Below, in pieces: positions 21,946 to 27,525 of a stretch of 28,503 nt of DNA. This stretch comes from CAYHMW01 sp964357925. Its GTDB lineage: Bacteria; Patescibacteriota; Microgenomatia; UBA8517. Within the stretch, counting starts at the first letter, position 1; the number at the start of each line of letters is the position of its first letter. The DNA is taken from the NCBI GenBank assembly GCA_964357925.1, contig CAYHMW010000014.1, positions 1 through 28,503 of the forward strand, given 5' to 3'. The translations under genes and the position numbers were made by a program. The notes below the pieces were generated by a model. The model saw only the letters and a list, made by a program, of their open reading frames with translations, was not told the origin of the DNA and did no database searches.

Positions 21946-22869
21946 ATGCTCAAAATTTTTGGCCATAAATCTCCTGATACTGATTCCACTTGTACTCCAA
22001 TTGTATATTCTTGGTTTTTGACGGATGTTCTCGGTGAAAGCTCAGAAGCTTTTGTACTTGGGGAACCCAATCGTGAAGCTAAATTTGTCCTCAAACACCT
22101 TGACATTGAAACTCCAGAGATTCTCAAAAAATTATCCTCTGGCGACAAAGTTATCATAATAGATACCAATAATCCCGAAGAACTTCCTGAAACGCTCGGA
22201 GAAGCAGAAATTGTTGAAATTATCGATCACCATAAACTTGCAGGCTTAACTACTAATTCACCTATTTCTGTAACAATGAAACCATTGGCATGCACGGCCA
22301 CAATAGTCTGGCAAAAAATTAAGAATAACGGTGCAAAAACACCAAAACATATTGCAGGTCTTTTATTGGCCGCAATCTTAAGCGACACTCTCAAATTTGC
22401 AAGTCCAACCACAACCCGGGAGGATGAAGAAGCAGCCCAAGAGCTCTCGAAAATTTCAGGAATTGAAATAGAAGATTTTGTCAGCGAAATGTTTGCTGCT
22501 AAAAGTGACCTTACCGGCATGAGTGTAAAGGATATTTTGTTGACAGATAGTAAGATATTTAACCTTGGCACCAAAAAAGCCCGTGTCTCAACCCTTGAAA
22601 CCACAAAGCCAGAAAACGCAATGAGACTTAAAAATGACCTAATTTCTGAAATGAGCAAACTGAAATCAGAGGAAAAACTCGACTTGGCCTTTTTCTTTAT
22701 TGTCGACATAATCGAGAACAAGGCGACATTAATAGTTCCCACTACAGAAGAAGAAGAGGTTGCAGAGCAAGCATTCGACAAGAAGTTTGAGAAAGGTATA
22801 CTTGATCTTCCAGGTGTTGTTTCAAGAAAAAAACAAATCATTCCTAACCTCGAAAAAGCTTTAGCCTGA
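21946..22869 (+). CDS. ppaC: Manganese-dependent inorganic pyrophosphatase (family II)
   Basis: 307 residues, DHH family. The metal and substrate motifs are in order: GHKSPDTDS (6-14), IIDTNN, IIDHHK (about 92-97), the SDTLKF motif, and the C-terminal SRKKQIIP phosphate-binding motif. It hydrolyses pyrophosphate released by aminoacyl-tRNA synthetases and polymerases; two synthetases lie in this window. No CBS/DRTGG regulatory insert is present. The last codons GCC TGA belong to a repeat (AGCCTGAGCGAAGTCAAAGA), so the stop codon is repeat-derived. Confidence 0.95.
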   Translation: MLKIFGHKSPDTDSTCTPIVYSWFLTDVLGESSEAFVLGEPNREAKFVLKHLDIETPEILKKLSSGDKVIIIDTNNPEELPETLGEAEIVEIIDHHKLAGLTTNSPISVTMKPLACTATIVWQKIKNNGAKTPKHIAGLLLAAILSDTLKFASPTTTREDEEAAQELSKISGIEIEDFVSEMFAAKSDLTGMSVKDILLTDSKIFNLGTKKARVSTLETTKPENAMRLKNDLISEMSKLKSEEKLDLAFFFIVDIIENKATLIVPTTEEEEVAEQAFDKKFEKGILDLPGVVSRKKQIIPNLEKALA

Positions 22870-22885
22870 GCGAAGTCAAAGACCC
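22863..22885. repeat. GAGCGAAG-type repeat at the end of ppaC (family B)
   Basis: AGCCTGAGCGAAGTCAAAGA resembles the in-frame element of cca (CCTGAGCGTAGCGAAGG). The TGA inside it terminates ppaC. Confidence 0.55.
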
Positions 22886-22899
22886 ATAGCATTTAACTA

Positions 22900-22927
22900 T
22901 TGACAAATTCTGGTATTCTGATAAACT
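22900..22927 (+). promoter_or_regulatory. Strong promoter of the putative non-coding RNA
   Basis: A perfect -35 TTGACA (22900-22905), 16-nt spacer, and an extended -10 TGATAAACT (22919-22927). It is near-identical to the helicase promoter at 17508-17535. Predicted start near 22934; no frame with a start codon follows that could be the product. Confidence 0.75.
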
Positions 22928-22933
22928 CATTTA

Positions 22934-23228
22934 CAGTTTTCCTTTGCACCTTAATCCTTAATCAAATCAAAATGTCGCGCTACTTGGGTACAACATGTTT
23001 GTACCCAGCTAGCGCGACATTTTCAAACCCAAGGGCGTTAGTCTGAGTGGTTAGTCTGAGTGCCTCAATAGGCACGGGGCGAGCCCGTTTGAGGGTTATT
23101 GAGAACGAGTGTCGCAGGTTTTTTACAAGCGCGTCTGTTGACTGGCTCAACCCACATAACGTCAATACACAGACACTATTTTCCCATATCCCCGATTCGG
23201 AGTGGGACTTTCCCGAATTTATTTTTTT
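22934..23228 (+). ncRNA. Candidate structured RNA, about 295 nt, unassigned family
   Basis: Bounded by a strong promoter and an intrinsic terminator, without a plausible protein. Structural parts in order: a 22-bp hairpin at 22969-23023 (14 perfect pairs, 2x2 internal loop CT/GC, 8 perfect pairs, 7-nt loop); an exact tandem 13-mer GTTAGTCTGAGTG (23037-23062); hairpin GTGCCT-CAAT-AGGCAC (23060-23075); hairpin CGGG-GCGAG-CCCG; a long-range pairing of GGGTTATTGAG (23093-23103) with CTCAACCC (23146-23153, two-base bulge); and AGTGTC (23108) with GACACT (23172). I looked for tmRNA (tRNA-like ends, tag frame), RNase P (GAAAGTCC, ACAGAA), SRP and 6S features on the plus strand and found none. Size is in the range of RNase P and tmRNA, so a divergent copy of these remains possible. 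Confidence 0.55.
23195..23228 (+). terminator. Intrinsic terminator of the putative non-coding RNA
   Basis: ATTCGG (23195-23200) pairs with CCGAAT (23213-23218) around a 12-nt loop and is followed by TTATTTTTTT ending at 23228. Confidence 0.75.
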
Positions 23229-23230
23229 CA

Positions 23231-23285
23231 CCCGCCAAATGGCGAGTCTACATATTAGACTAGGGGTGCTCGAAAGAGCACCCCC
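23231..23285. repeat. Three consecutive hairpins before the HExxH gene
   Basis: CGCCAAATGGCG (23233-23244), AGTCTA-CATAT-TAGACT (23245-23261) and GGGGTGCTC-GAAA-GAGCACCCC (23263-23284; nine perfect pairs closed by a GNRA tetraloop). They follow the terminator directly and precede the -10 of the next gene. None has a T tract on either strand. Confidence 0.55.
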
Positions 23286-23302
23286 CTACAACAAATTTCC
23301 TT

Positions 23303-23308
23303 TATAAT
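23303..23308 (+). promoter_or_regulatory. -10 box of the HExxH membrane protein gene
   Basis: TATAAT, 6 nt before the ATG at 23315, fitting a leaderless mRNA. There is no recognisable -35 (C-rich sequence at that place). Confidence 0.55.
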
Positions 23309-23314
23309 CTTCTT

Positions 23315-23995
23315 ATGTACACTTTCGTAATTTTCCTCTCAGAATTCCTCATTTTATTTTTTCTCTCCAGAAATCTCTTAACCCTCTTCCAAAGAAACAT
23401 TTTCAAATTTATCAAACATAAAACCATTGCAACTTATTTATTTGCCTTCTTATTCCTCCCTGGTACACTCATCCATGAACTATCCCACTATTTATTCGCG
23501 AAAATATTATTCGTTCGCACAGGTGGCATAAGTCTTCTTCCCAAACACCTAGATCTTGAAAACGGCTACACCCAAATCATTTTTGGTCATGCCAAAATAG
23601 GCGAGTCTGATATTTTTCGAAGATTTTTAATTGGCATCTCCCCAGTAATCACTGGAATTGCTTTAATCATCGGAAGTCTCTATTTCGTAAACTCTAAAAA
23701 TTATTTAGATACATGGCCAGGAATTTTCCTGATGGCTTATTTTATTTTTGAAATAGGGAACACAATGTTTAGTAGTCACGAGGACATGAAAGGGTCATGG
23801 AAAGTGTTTTTAATTTTTGCAGTTGCTGTGATAGCGGTTTATTTACTTGGCATAAAAATCACAATCCAAAACGAAGCATTATTTGAAGCGATTAAGAAAG
23901 CAAACATCTATCTCCTCTGGCCAATTGTTATTGACGGAGCACTTCTAGGATTCTTCAAAGTTTTGTCTACCTCTTTACAAAAAGCAGAGCATTAG
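23315..23995 (+). CDS. Integral membrane protein with HExxH motif (M50-like)
   Basis: 226 residues with about six hydrophobic segments. In the second or third, FLPGTLIHELSHYLFAKILF (about 46-65) carries HELSH, the HExxH zinc motif placed inside a membrane helix as in M50 site-2-type proteases. A possible third ligand is in MFSSHEDMKGS (about 150-160), where an Asp follows a small polar run; the classical NxxPxxxxDG motif is not seen. Intramembrane proteolysis is inferred only. It ends by overlapping the convergent glycosidase gene by 29 nt. Confidence 0.7.
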   Translation: MYTFVIFLSEFLILFFLSRNLLTLFQRNIFKFIKHKTIATYLFAFLFLPGTLIHELSHYLFAKILFVRTGGISLLPKHLDLENGYTQIIFGHAKIGESDIFRRFLIGISPVITGIALIIGSLYFVNSKNYLDTWPGIFLMAYFIFEIGNTMFSSHEDMKGSWKVFLIFAVAVIAVYLLGIKITIQNEALFEAIKKANIYLLWPIVIDGALLGFFKVLSTSLQKAEH

Positions 23996-25190
23996 GAATA
24001 TTCCTACCCGGTCCAAATTTATAGCCCCCACTCCAAAGGGCTGTCGATCCTCCACTATCAAGGTTCATCGCATTCTCCATGCCGAGGGCCTTCATTACAT
24101 GAGCATTCTCAACAACAGTCACATTAGAAGTCACCCCAATGTAAACTTTGCTGCCTTTGTTGGCCACAAAACTCCTTGCACCTTTACCACCTTTTTTAGG
24201 ATCGCTATCTCCAGAAAAAGCAACATTCCCTCCCTGCACCAAAGTAGGGAAGTTTGAAATCACGCCATCAACACCAGTATCCCGCCCCCACTCAAGTACT
24301 TGTCCCACAAACCGGGCAGATCCACCGCTAAATATATAAGCAGGGTTAGTACTATAAACATTGTTCCCGGAATTTATATAAGTCTTATCTTTATTTAGAA
24401 CCAGCAGATCAAAGCTATTTGTCTTTCCAGCACATGACGGATATGCCGCAGGGCAAAAATACGTCCCATTAATTCCTGCAAAAGCACCATTTCGTGAAAC
24501 ATAATCCGAGAGAGGAAGGACAGCGCAATCATTTCCGCAGTCCCCATTCGTCGCAGTATCAACAATAACGCGAGTGCTAGACATATCAGCCGCCACCATG
24601 GAGACCAAAAACGTCCCAACATCGGTGGCCACCTGCTGGCGACTATATCCAGAATCTGGCGGAGCATTATTGGTTGGTACATTAGCAGGAATCGAAAAAG
24701 ATGAAACCACCTTTTGTGTCTCAGTTGTGATTTGAGCTCGCAAATCGGTCAGTGTTTTGTCAGCCTCCTCGTAATTTTGATCAGCAAGATGTATTAACGA
24801 TTTGGTGTACTGCCCATCATAAGCCTTCGTATTATTCGCAATCTCCTTAAGTTTCAACAGCTCCTCATATACAGAGACCGCCTTCCCATATGTTCTCTCA
24901 ATATCGGAAATCTTCTTTTTAAGCGAGATATTCACTTTATATTGATCCTCATTTTGAAGCTCCGTGAGCTCAACAATATTTTTAGCAAGTTTTTCCTTAA
25001 GATAGGCATTTTCTGCCCCAAGCTCTATGGCGTTAAGTTCAAGTATCGTGACGCGAGTTTCAGATGCAACATGAGTAAAGTAGAGAACATAAATAAAAAC
25101 TCCAAGTGCCAGAAGCGCCAAGAGACTCAAAAAAAGCTTGAGAAGTGCATAGCTTTTTTTCGACAAAGTTAATTTAGCGAACTTTCCCAT
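23967..25190 (-). CDS. Phosphodiester glycosidase (NAGPA) family protein with coiled-coil stalk
   Basis: 407 residues from the ATG giving MGKFAKLTLSKKSYALL; an in-frame TTG lies 51 nt upstream. A membrane helix (about 16-37, LFLSLLALLALGVFIYVLYF) is followed by a coiled coil (about 40-150) and a PF09992-type domain from about 190 on: GAFAGINGTYFCP, IFSGGSARFVG, ARSFVANKG, AMNLDSGGSTALW and IPNALLFVKR. Related proteins remove capped sugars or act on cell-wall glycans. Four cysteines (NGDCGNDC, YFCPAAYPSC) could form disulfides outside the cell. It is divergent from the 25313 gene across an inverted repeat. Confidence 0.88.
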   Translation of the reverse strand: MGKFAKLTLSKKSYALLKLFLSLLALLALGVFIYVLYFTHVASETRVTILELNAIELGAENAYLKEKLAKNIVELTELQNEDQYKVNISLKKKISDIERTYGKAVSVYEELLKLKEIANNTKAYDGQYTKSLIHLADQNYEEADKTLTDLRAQITTETQKVVSSFSIPANVPTNNAPPDSGYSRQQVATDVGTFLVSMVAADMSSTRVIVDTATNGDCGNDCAVLPLSDYVSRNGAFAGINGTYFCPAAYPSCAGKTNSFDLLVLNKDKTYINSGNNVYSTNPAYIFSGGSARFVGQVLEWGRDTGVDGVISNFPTLVQGGNVAFSGDSDPKKGGKGARSFVANKGSKVYIGVTSNVTVVENAHVMKALGMENAMNLDSGGSTALWSGGYKFGPGRNIPNALLFVKR

Positions 25191-25257
25191 GCTGCCTAAT
25201 ATCCATGCTATAGCGAAAAAACACTTAATTGCAAGTTTCAATAATGTTTTTGAGATA

Positions 25258-25300
25258 TATACCCTTTAACAAAGGTGTGAACCTGAGTTAAAAGGGTATA
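25258..25300. promoter_or_regulatory. Inverted repeat in a divergent promoter region
   Basis: TATACCCTTTAAC (25258-25270) and GTTAAAAGGGTATA (25287-25300) are inverted copies, one arm with an extra A, 16 nt apart. Each arm ends outward in GGGTATA, which on its own strand is a TATA-type -10 candidate. It lies between the glycosidase and 25313 genes, so a shared operator is likely. Confidence 0.5.
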
Positions 25301-25312
25301 CCATATATAAAT

Positions 25313-25573
25313 ATGCCAAAGAAAAACTTTTGGTTCAAAAGAAAACTTTACGGCTGGGGATGGACCCCAGTAACTTGGCAAGGCTGGGCAATCACAGCCA
25401 CTTTCATTTTAACCAATGTACTAAATGCATATTTAATCAACCCATACGTAAAGTCAGACTGGGAATTTTTCAGCTTCGCAACTCCCTTCATGATTATTTC
25501 AACCGGAATATTACTGTGGGTTTGTTATATATATGGTGAAAAACCCATGTGGCAATGGGGTAAAAGAAAATGA
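25313..25573 (+). CDS. Small membrane protein coupled to msrB
   Basis: 86 residues. The N-terminus is basic and aromatic (FWFKRKLYGWGWTPVTWQGW), then two membrane helices (about 24-42 and 56-73), ending in GEKPMWQWGKRK. The YGWGWTP.TWQGW and GEKPxWxWG pattern is, from memory, shared by many uncharacterised small bacterial proteins. ATATAAAT directly precedes the ATG, so the mRNA leader is short. Its stop overlaps the msrB start (ATGA). It might be a membrane partner of MsrB, but this is only suggested by the coupling. Confidence 0.7.
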   Translation: MPKKNFWFKRKLYGWGWTPVTWQGWAITATFILTNVLNAYLINPYVKSDWEFFSFATPFMIISTGILLWVCYIYGEKPMWQWGKRK

Positions 25574-25968
25574 CAGATCTTAAGAGCATGCCGGACGATT
25601 ACTGGCGACAAAAATTGACTCCTGAGGAATACAAAATTTTGCGCGAAAAGGGGACAGAAGCTCCAGGCACTGGTGAATTGCTTCACAACAAGGATGAAGG
25701 AGCATATCTCTGCAAAGCCTGCGGCGCGGAACTTTTTAGTAGTAACACCAAATTTGATTCAGACACCGGTTGGCCAAGTTTTAGCGACATTGCCAATAAT
25801 GAAAACGTAGAATTAAAAGAAGATAAATCACTTTTTATGAATAGAGTTGAAGTCCAGTGTGCAAGTTGTGGCAGCCATCTTGGACACGTTTTCGATGATG
25901 GCCCAAGCGCCACTGGCAAACGCTATTGCATCAACTCAGCCTGCCTTGCTTTCAAAAAGCAAGCATAG
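25570..25968 (+). CDS. msrB: Peptide methionine (R)-S-oxide reductase MsrB
   Basis: 132 residues, normal for a stand-alone MsrB. The zinc-binding cysteines are C48 and C51 (CKAC) and C97 and C100 (CASC). DTGWPSF is the conserved substrate loop, SHLGHVFDDGP is intact, and the catalytic cysteine is C120 in RYCINS. A further cysteine at C125 (SACLAF, usually SASL) sits near the active site. It repairs methionine R-sulfoxide in oxidised proteins. It is translationally coupled to the small membrane protein upstream. Confidence 0.95.
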   Translation: MTDLKSMPDDYWRQKLTPEEYKILREKGTEAPGTGELLHNKDEGAYLCKACGAELFSSNTKFDSDTGWPSFSDIANNENVELKEDKSLFMNRVEVQCASCGSHLGHVFDDGPSATGKRYCINSACLAFKKQA

Positions 25969-25973
25969 CGCAG

Positions 25974-25988
25974 TCCGCCTCTGGCGGA
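25974..25988. repeat. Short inverted repeat TCCGCC-TCT-GGCGGA (family D)
   Basis: Six-bp perfect arms and a 3-nt loop, 6 nt after the msrB stop; A-rich sequence follows on the plus strand, so it is not a terminator there. CGCCAAATGGCG at 23233 is similar. Confidence 0.55.
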
Positions 25989-26018
25989 AAATAAACCCTT
26001 CTGGTTTTCATCCTAGGG

Positions 26019-26027
26019 TGTTATACT
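26019..26027 (+). promoter_or_regulatory. Extended -10 of the SurA_N-type gene
   Basis: TGTTATACT, with the ATG 7 nt after it: an extended -10 with leaderless spacing. No clear -35. Confidence 0.6.
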
Positions 26028-26034
26028 TTCCACC

Positions 26035-26703
26035 ATGGCAACAAAAACAAAAAAAGTAATTAAAAAGAAAAAAACTGAAACTCCAGAATCTCCAGTTGAA
26101 GTAAAGAAAACAGGCAAATTAGAACTTAACAGTAAAAACTTAAAAATTGTCATAATCCTCGCGATAATTACCGGAGGGCTATATTTAGTGAGATCGCTCT
26201 TTATTGTCTCAATCGTCAACGGCCGCCCGATTACACGTTATGAGGTAGTTAGACAATTGGAAAAGCAAGGTGGCGCAGATACTCTCGAATCACTAACGAC
26301 CCAAGTCCTTGTTAGACAAGAAGCTAAAAGCAGGGGAATCTCGTTAACAAAAGAAGATGTTGACGCCCAAATTGCAACCATTGAAGAAAACGTGACATCA
26401 GGTGGCCAATCTCTCGACGATCTCTTAAAACTTCAGGGTATGACTAGAAATGATTTTACAAACCAGGTAGAGCTCCAGCTTCTTGTTGAAAAAATGCTCG
26501 AGGACAAAATTACAATAACCGATGAAGAAATCGCCTCATATATCGAAGAAAACAAAAGTTTTATGAGCGATACGGCAAGTCCCGAGGAACAAAAAGAGGA
26601 GGCGAGAAATGCCTTGAAGCAGACAAAAATGAGTCAAGTGATTCAGCCACTACTTGAAGAAATCAAAACAAAAGCAAAGATAATTAAATTTCTAGAGTAC
26701 TAA
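26035..26703 (+). CDS. Membrane-anchored SurA N-terminal domain protein
   Basis: 222 residues. The lysine-rich N-terminus (about 35 residues) is cytoplasmic, with a membrane helix at about 38-57 (IVIILAIITGGLYLVRSLFI). Outside, VSIVNGRPITRYEVVRQLEK and TQVLVRQEAKSRGISLTKED are typical of the SurA/PrsA/PpiD N-terminal chaperone domain, followed by long helices (LQGMTRNDFTNQVELQLLVE). There is no parvulin PPIase domain, so it is probably a folding helper for exported proteins without isomerase activity. It overlaps convergent truB by 20 nt. Confidence 0.8.
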   Translation: MATKTKKVIKKKKTETPESPVEVKKTGKLELNSKNLKIVIILAIITGGLYLVRSLFIVSIVNGRPITRYEVVRQLEKQGGADTLESLTTQVLVRQEAKSRGISLTKEDVDAQIATIEENVTSGGQSLDDLLKLQGMTRNDFTNQVELQLLVEKMLEDKITITDEEIASYIEENKSFMSDTASPEEQKEEARNALKQTKMSQVIQPLLEEIKTKAKIIKFLEY

Positions 26704-27481
26704 TCGAGTACTTCCCTACTCTTGTTCGCACAATATTAAGAGCTATCGCCCCACATCCTAATTTTTCCCCAATGTCATTAGCGATTGACCGAACATAAAC
26801 TCCACTCGATGAATCAATTTTGATTTTTGCAACAATAAATTCCTTTTGCTTATTTTTTTCAAAAAAACTATCCCAACTCTGAAGCACTTCATCCTGTCGA
26901 AATTCTCCCTTCACAGCTTTTACTCTCTTAATAATATTTCTTTTCAAATCTGCGGCTGAGATAGTAGTAATATTTAGTAATTTCGCCGACTTCACTGCAA
27001 CAATTTTGGAAGGCAGTTTGATACCTTGAAGCTTCCCCTCACGCGCCCATTTAAATAAAGGCTTCCCGCGAAGAAGTTTTGCAGAATATGGCGGATACTC
27101 TTGCTCAAATTCCCCAATTAAACCTTTTAAATATCGCACAACTTTTATTTGTATGTCCCGCCCTGCACCGATTGGTGCGGGGTCATCCCTCGCAATTCCC
27201 AACACATCATAACTATCACTACTCACCCCAAACAAAACCTCAAAAATGTAAGTCTTCCCAAGTCTTTCATATTCTTTTCGTTTTTTATTTTCCTCCCCAA
27301 CCAAAATAACCATTAACCCTTCCGCCATTGGGTCAAGTCTCCCTGCATATCCCAATGGCTCTGTAGTTTTTAATATATTCTTAATTTGAAGCGTCAACTG
27401 ATAAGGAGTCATCGCCTGGGGTTTATAGGCAACCACAATGCCCCCACCCTTTATATGTTTAAATTTAATTTTGGTTGTCAT
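26684..27481 (-). CDS. truB: tRNA pseudouridine(55) synthase TruB
   Basis: 265 residues. KGGGIVVAYKP is motif I, GYAGRLDPMAEGLM contains the catalytic aspartate (D50), and YPPYSAKLLRGKPLFKWARE and SSGVYVRSIANDIG are the remaining TruB signatures. It makes pseudouridine 55 in the T loop of tRNAs (the tRNA-Gln here has the TTCAAAT loop). The residues DDPAPIGAGRD (about 99-109) are encoded by a palindromic GC-rich element at 27154-27189, in the loop where LGxxxxTxDxxG(D/E) is usual; this looks like an in-frame insertion. The ATG itself lies beside another GC-rich repeat. Confidence 0.94.
   Translation of the reverse strand: MTTKIKFKHIKGGGIVVAYKPQAMTPYQLTLQIKNILKTTEPLGYAGRLDPMAEGLMVILVGEENKKRKEYERLGKTYIFEVLFGVSSDSYDVLGIARDDPAPIGAGRDIQIKVVRYLKGLIGEFEQEYPPYSAKLLRGKPLFKWAREGKLQGIKLPSKIVAVKSAKLLNITTISAADLKRNIIKRVKAVKGEFRQDEVLQSWDSFFEKNKQKEFIVAKIKIDSSSGVYVRSIANDIGEKLGCGAIALNIVRTRVGKYSISTLEI
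27154..27189. repeat. Palindromic element inside truB (family A-like)
   Basis: CCCTGCACC-GATT-GGTGCGGGG (27161-27182) is flanked by GTCCCG and GTCATCCC; the minus strand reads GATGACCCCGCACC. The GTCATCCC edge is shared with family A copies at 1831 and 7226, though the rest differs. It adds about 11 codons in frame. Confidence 0.5.
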
Positions 27482-27483
27482 TC

Positions 27484-27525
27484 TGCCTGCCCGCCTGTCC
27501 CGCTCTGCGTGGACGGCGTGGGGAT
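27484..27525. repeat. GC-rich sequence between truB and the hydrolase gene
   Basis: TGCCTGCCCGCCTGTCCCGC followed by TCTGCGTGGACGGCGTGGGGATCT. It is much richer in G and C than its surroundings and resembles the CTGCC-type repeats at 3609 and 11057. It fills the whole gap between the two minus-strand genes. Confidence 0.45.

Noticed and set aside
22227..22892. Long 221-codon minus-strand open frame opposite ppaC
   Set aside because: Antisense shadow of a clearly recognised pyrophosphatase; no promoter, no start signal and no family resemblance.
23037..23062. CRISPR-like or tandem repeat array
   Set aside because: Only two copies of a 13-mer without spacers; no cas genes in the window.
22930..23230. 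RNase P RNA on the minus strand, suggested by GGGAAAGTCCCACTCC and CAACAGACGCG
   Set aside because: The GGGAAAGTCCC is simply the complement of the plus-strand terminator stem, no minus-strand promoter is seen, and the other conserved RNase P blocks are not in order. The promoter and terminator both point to the plus strand.
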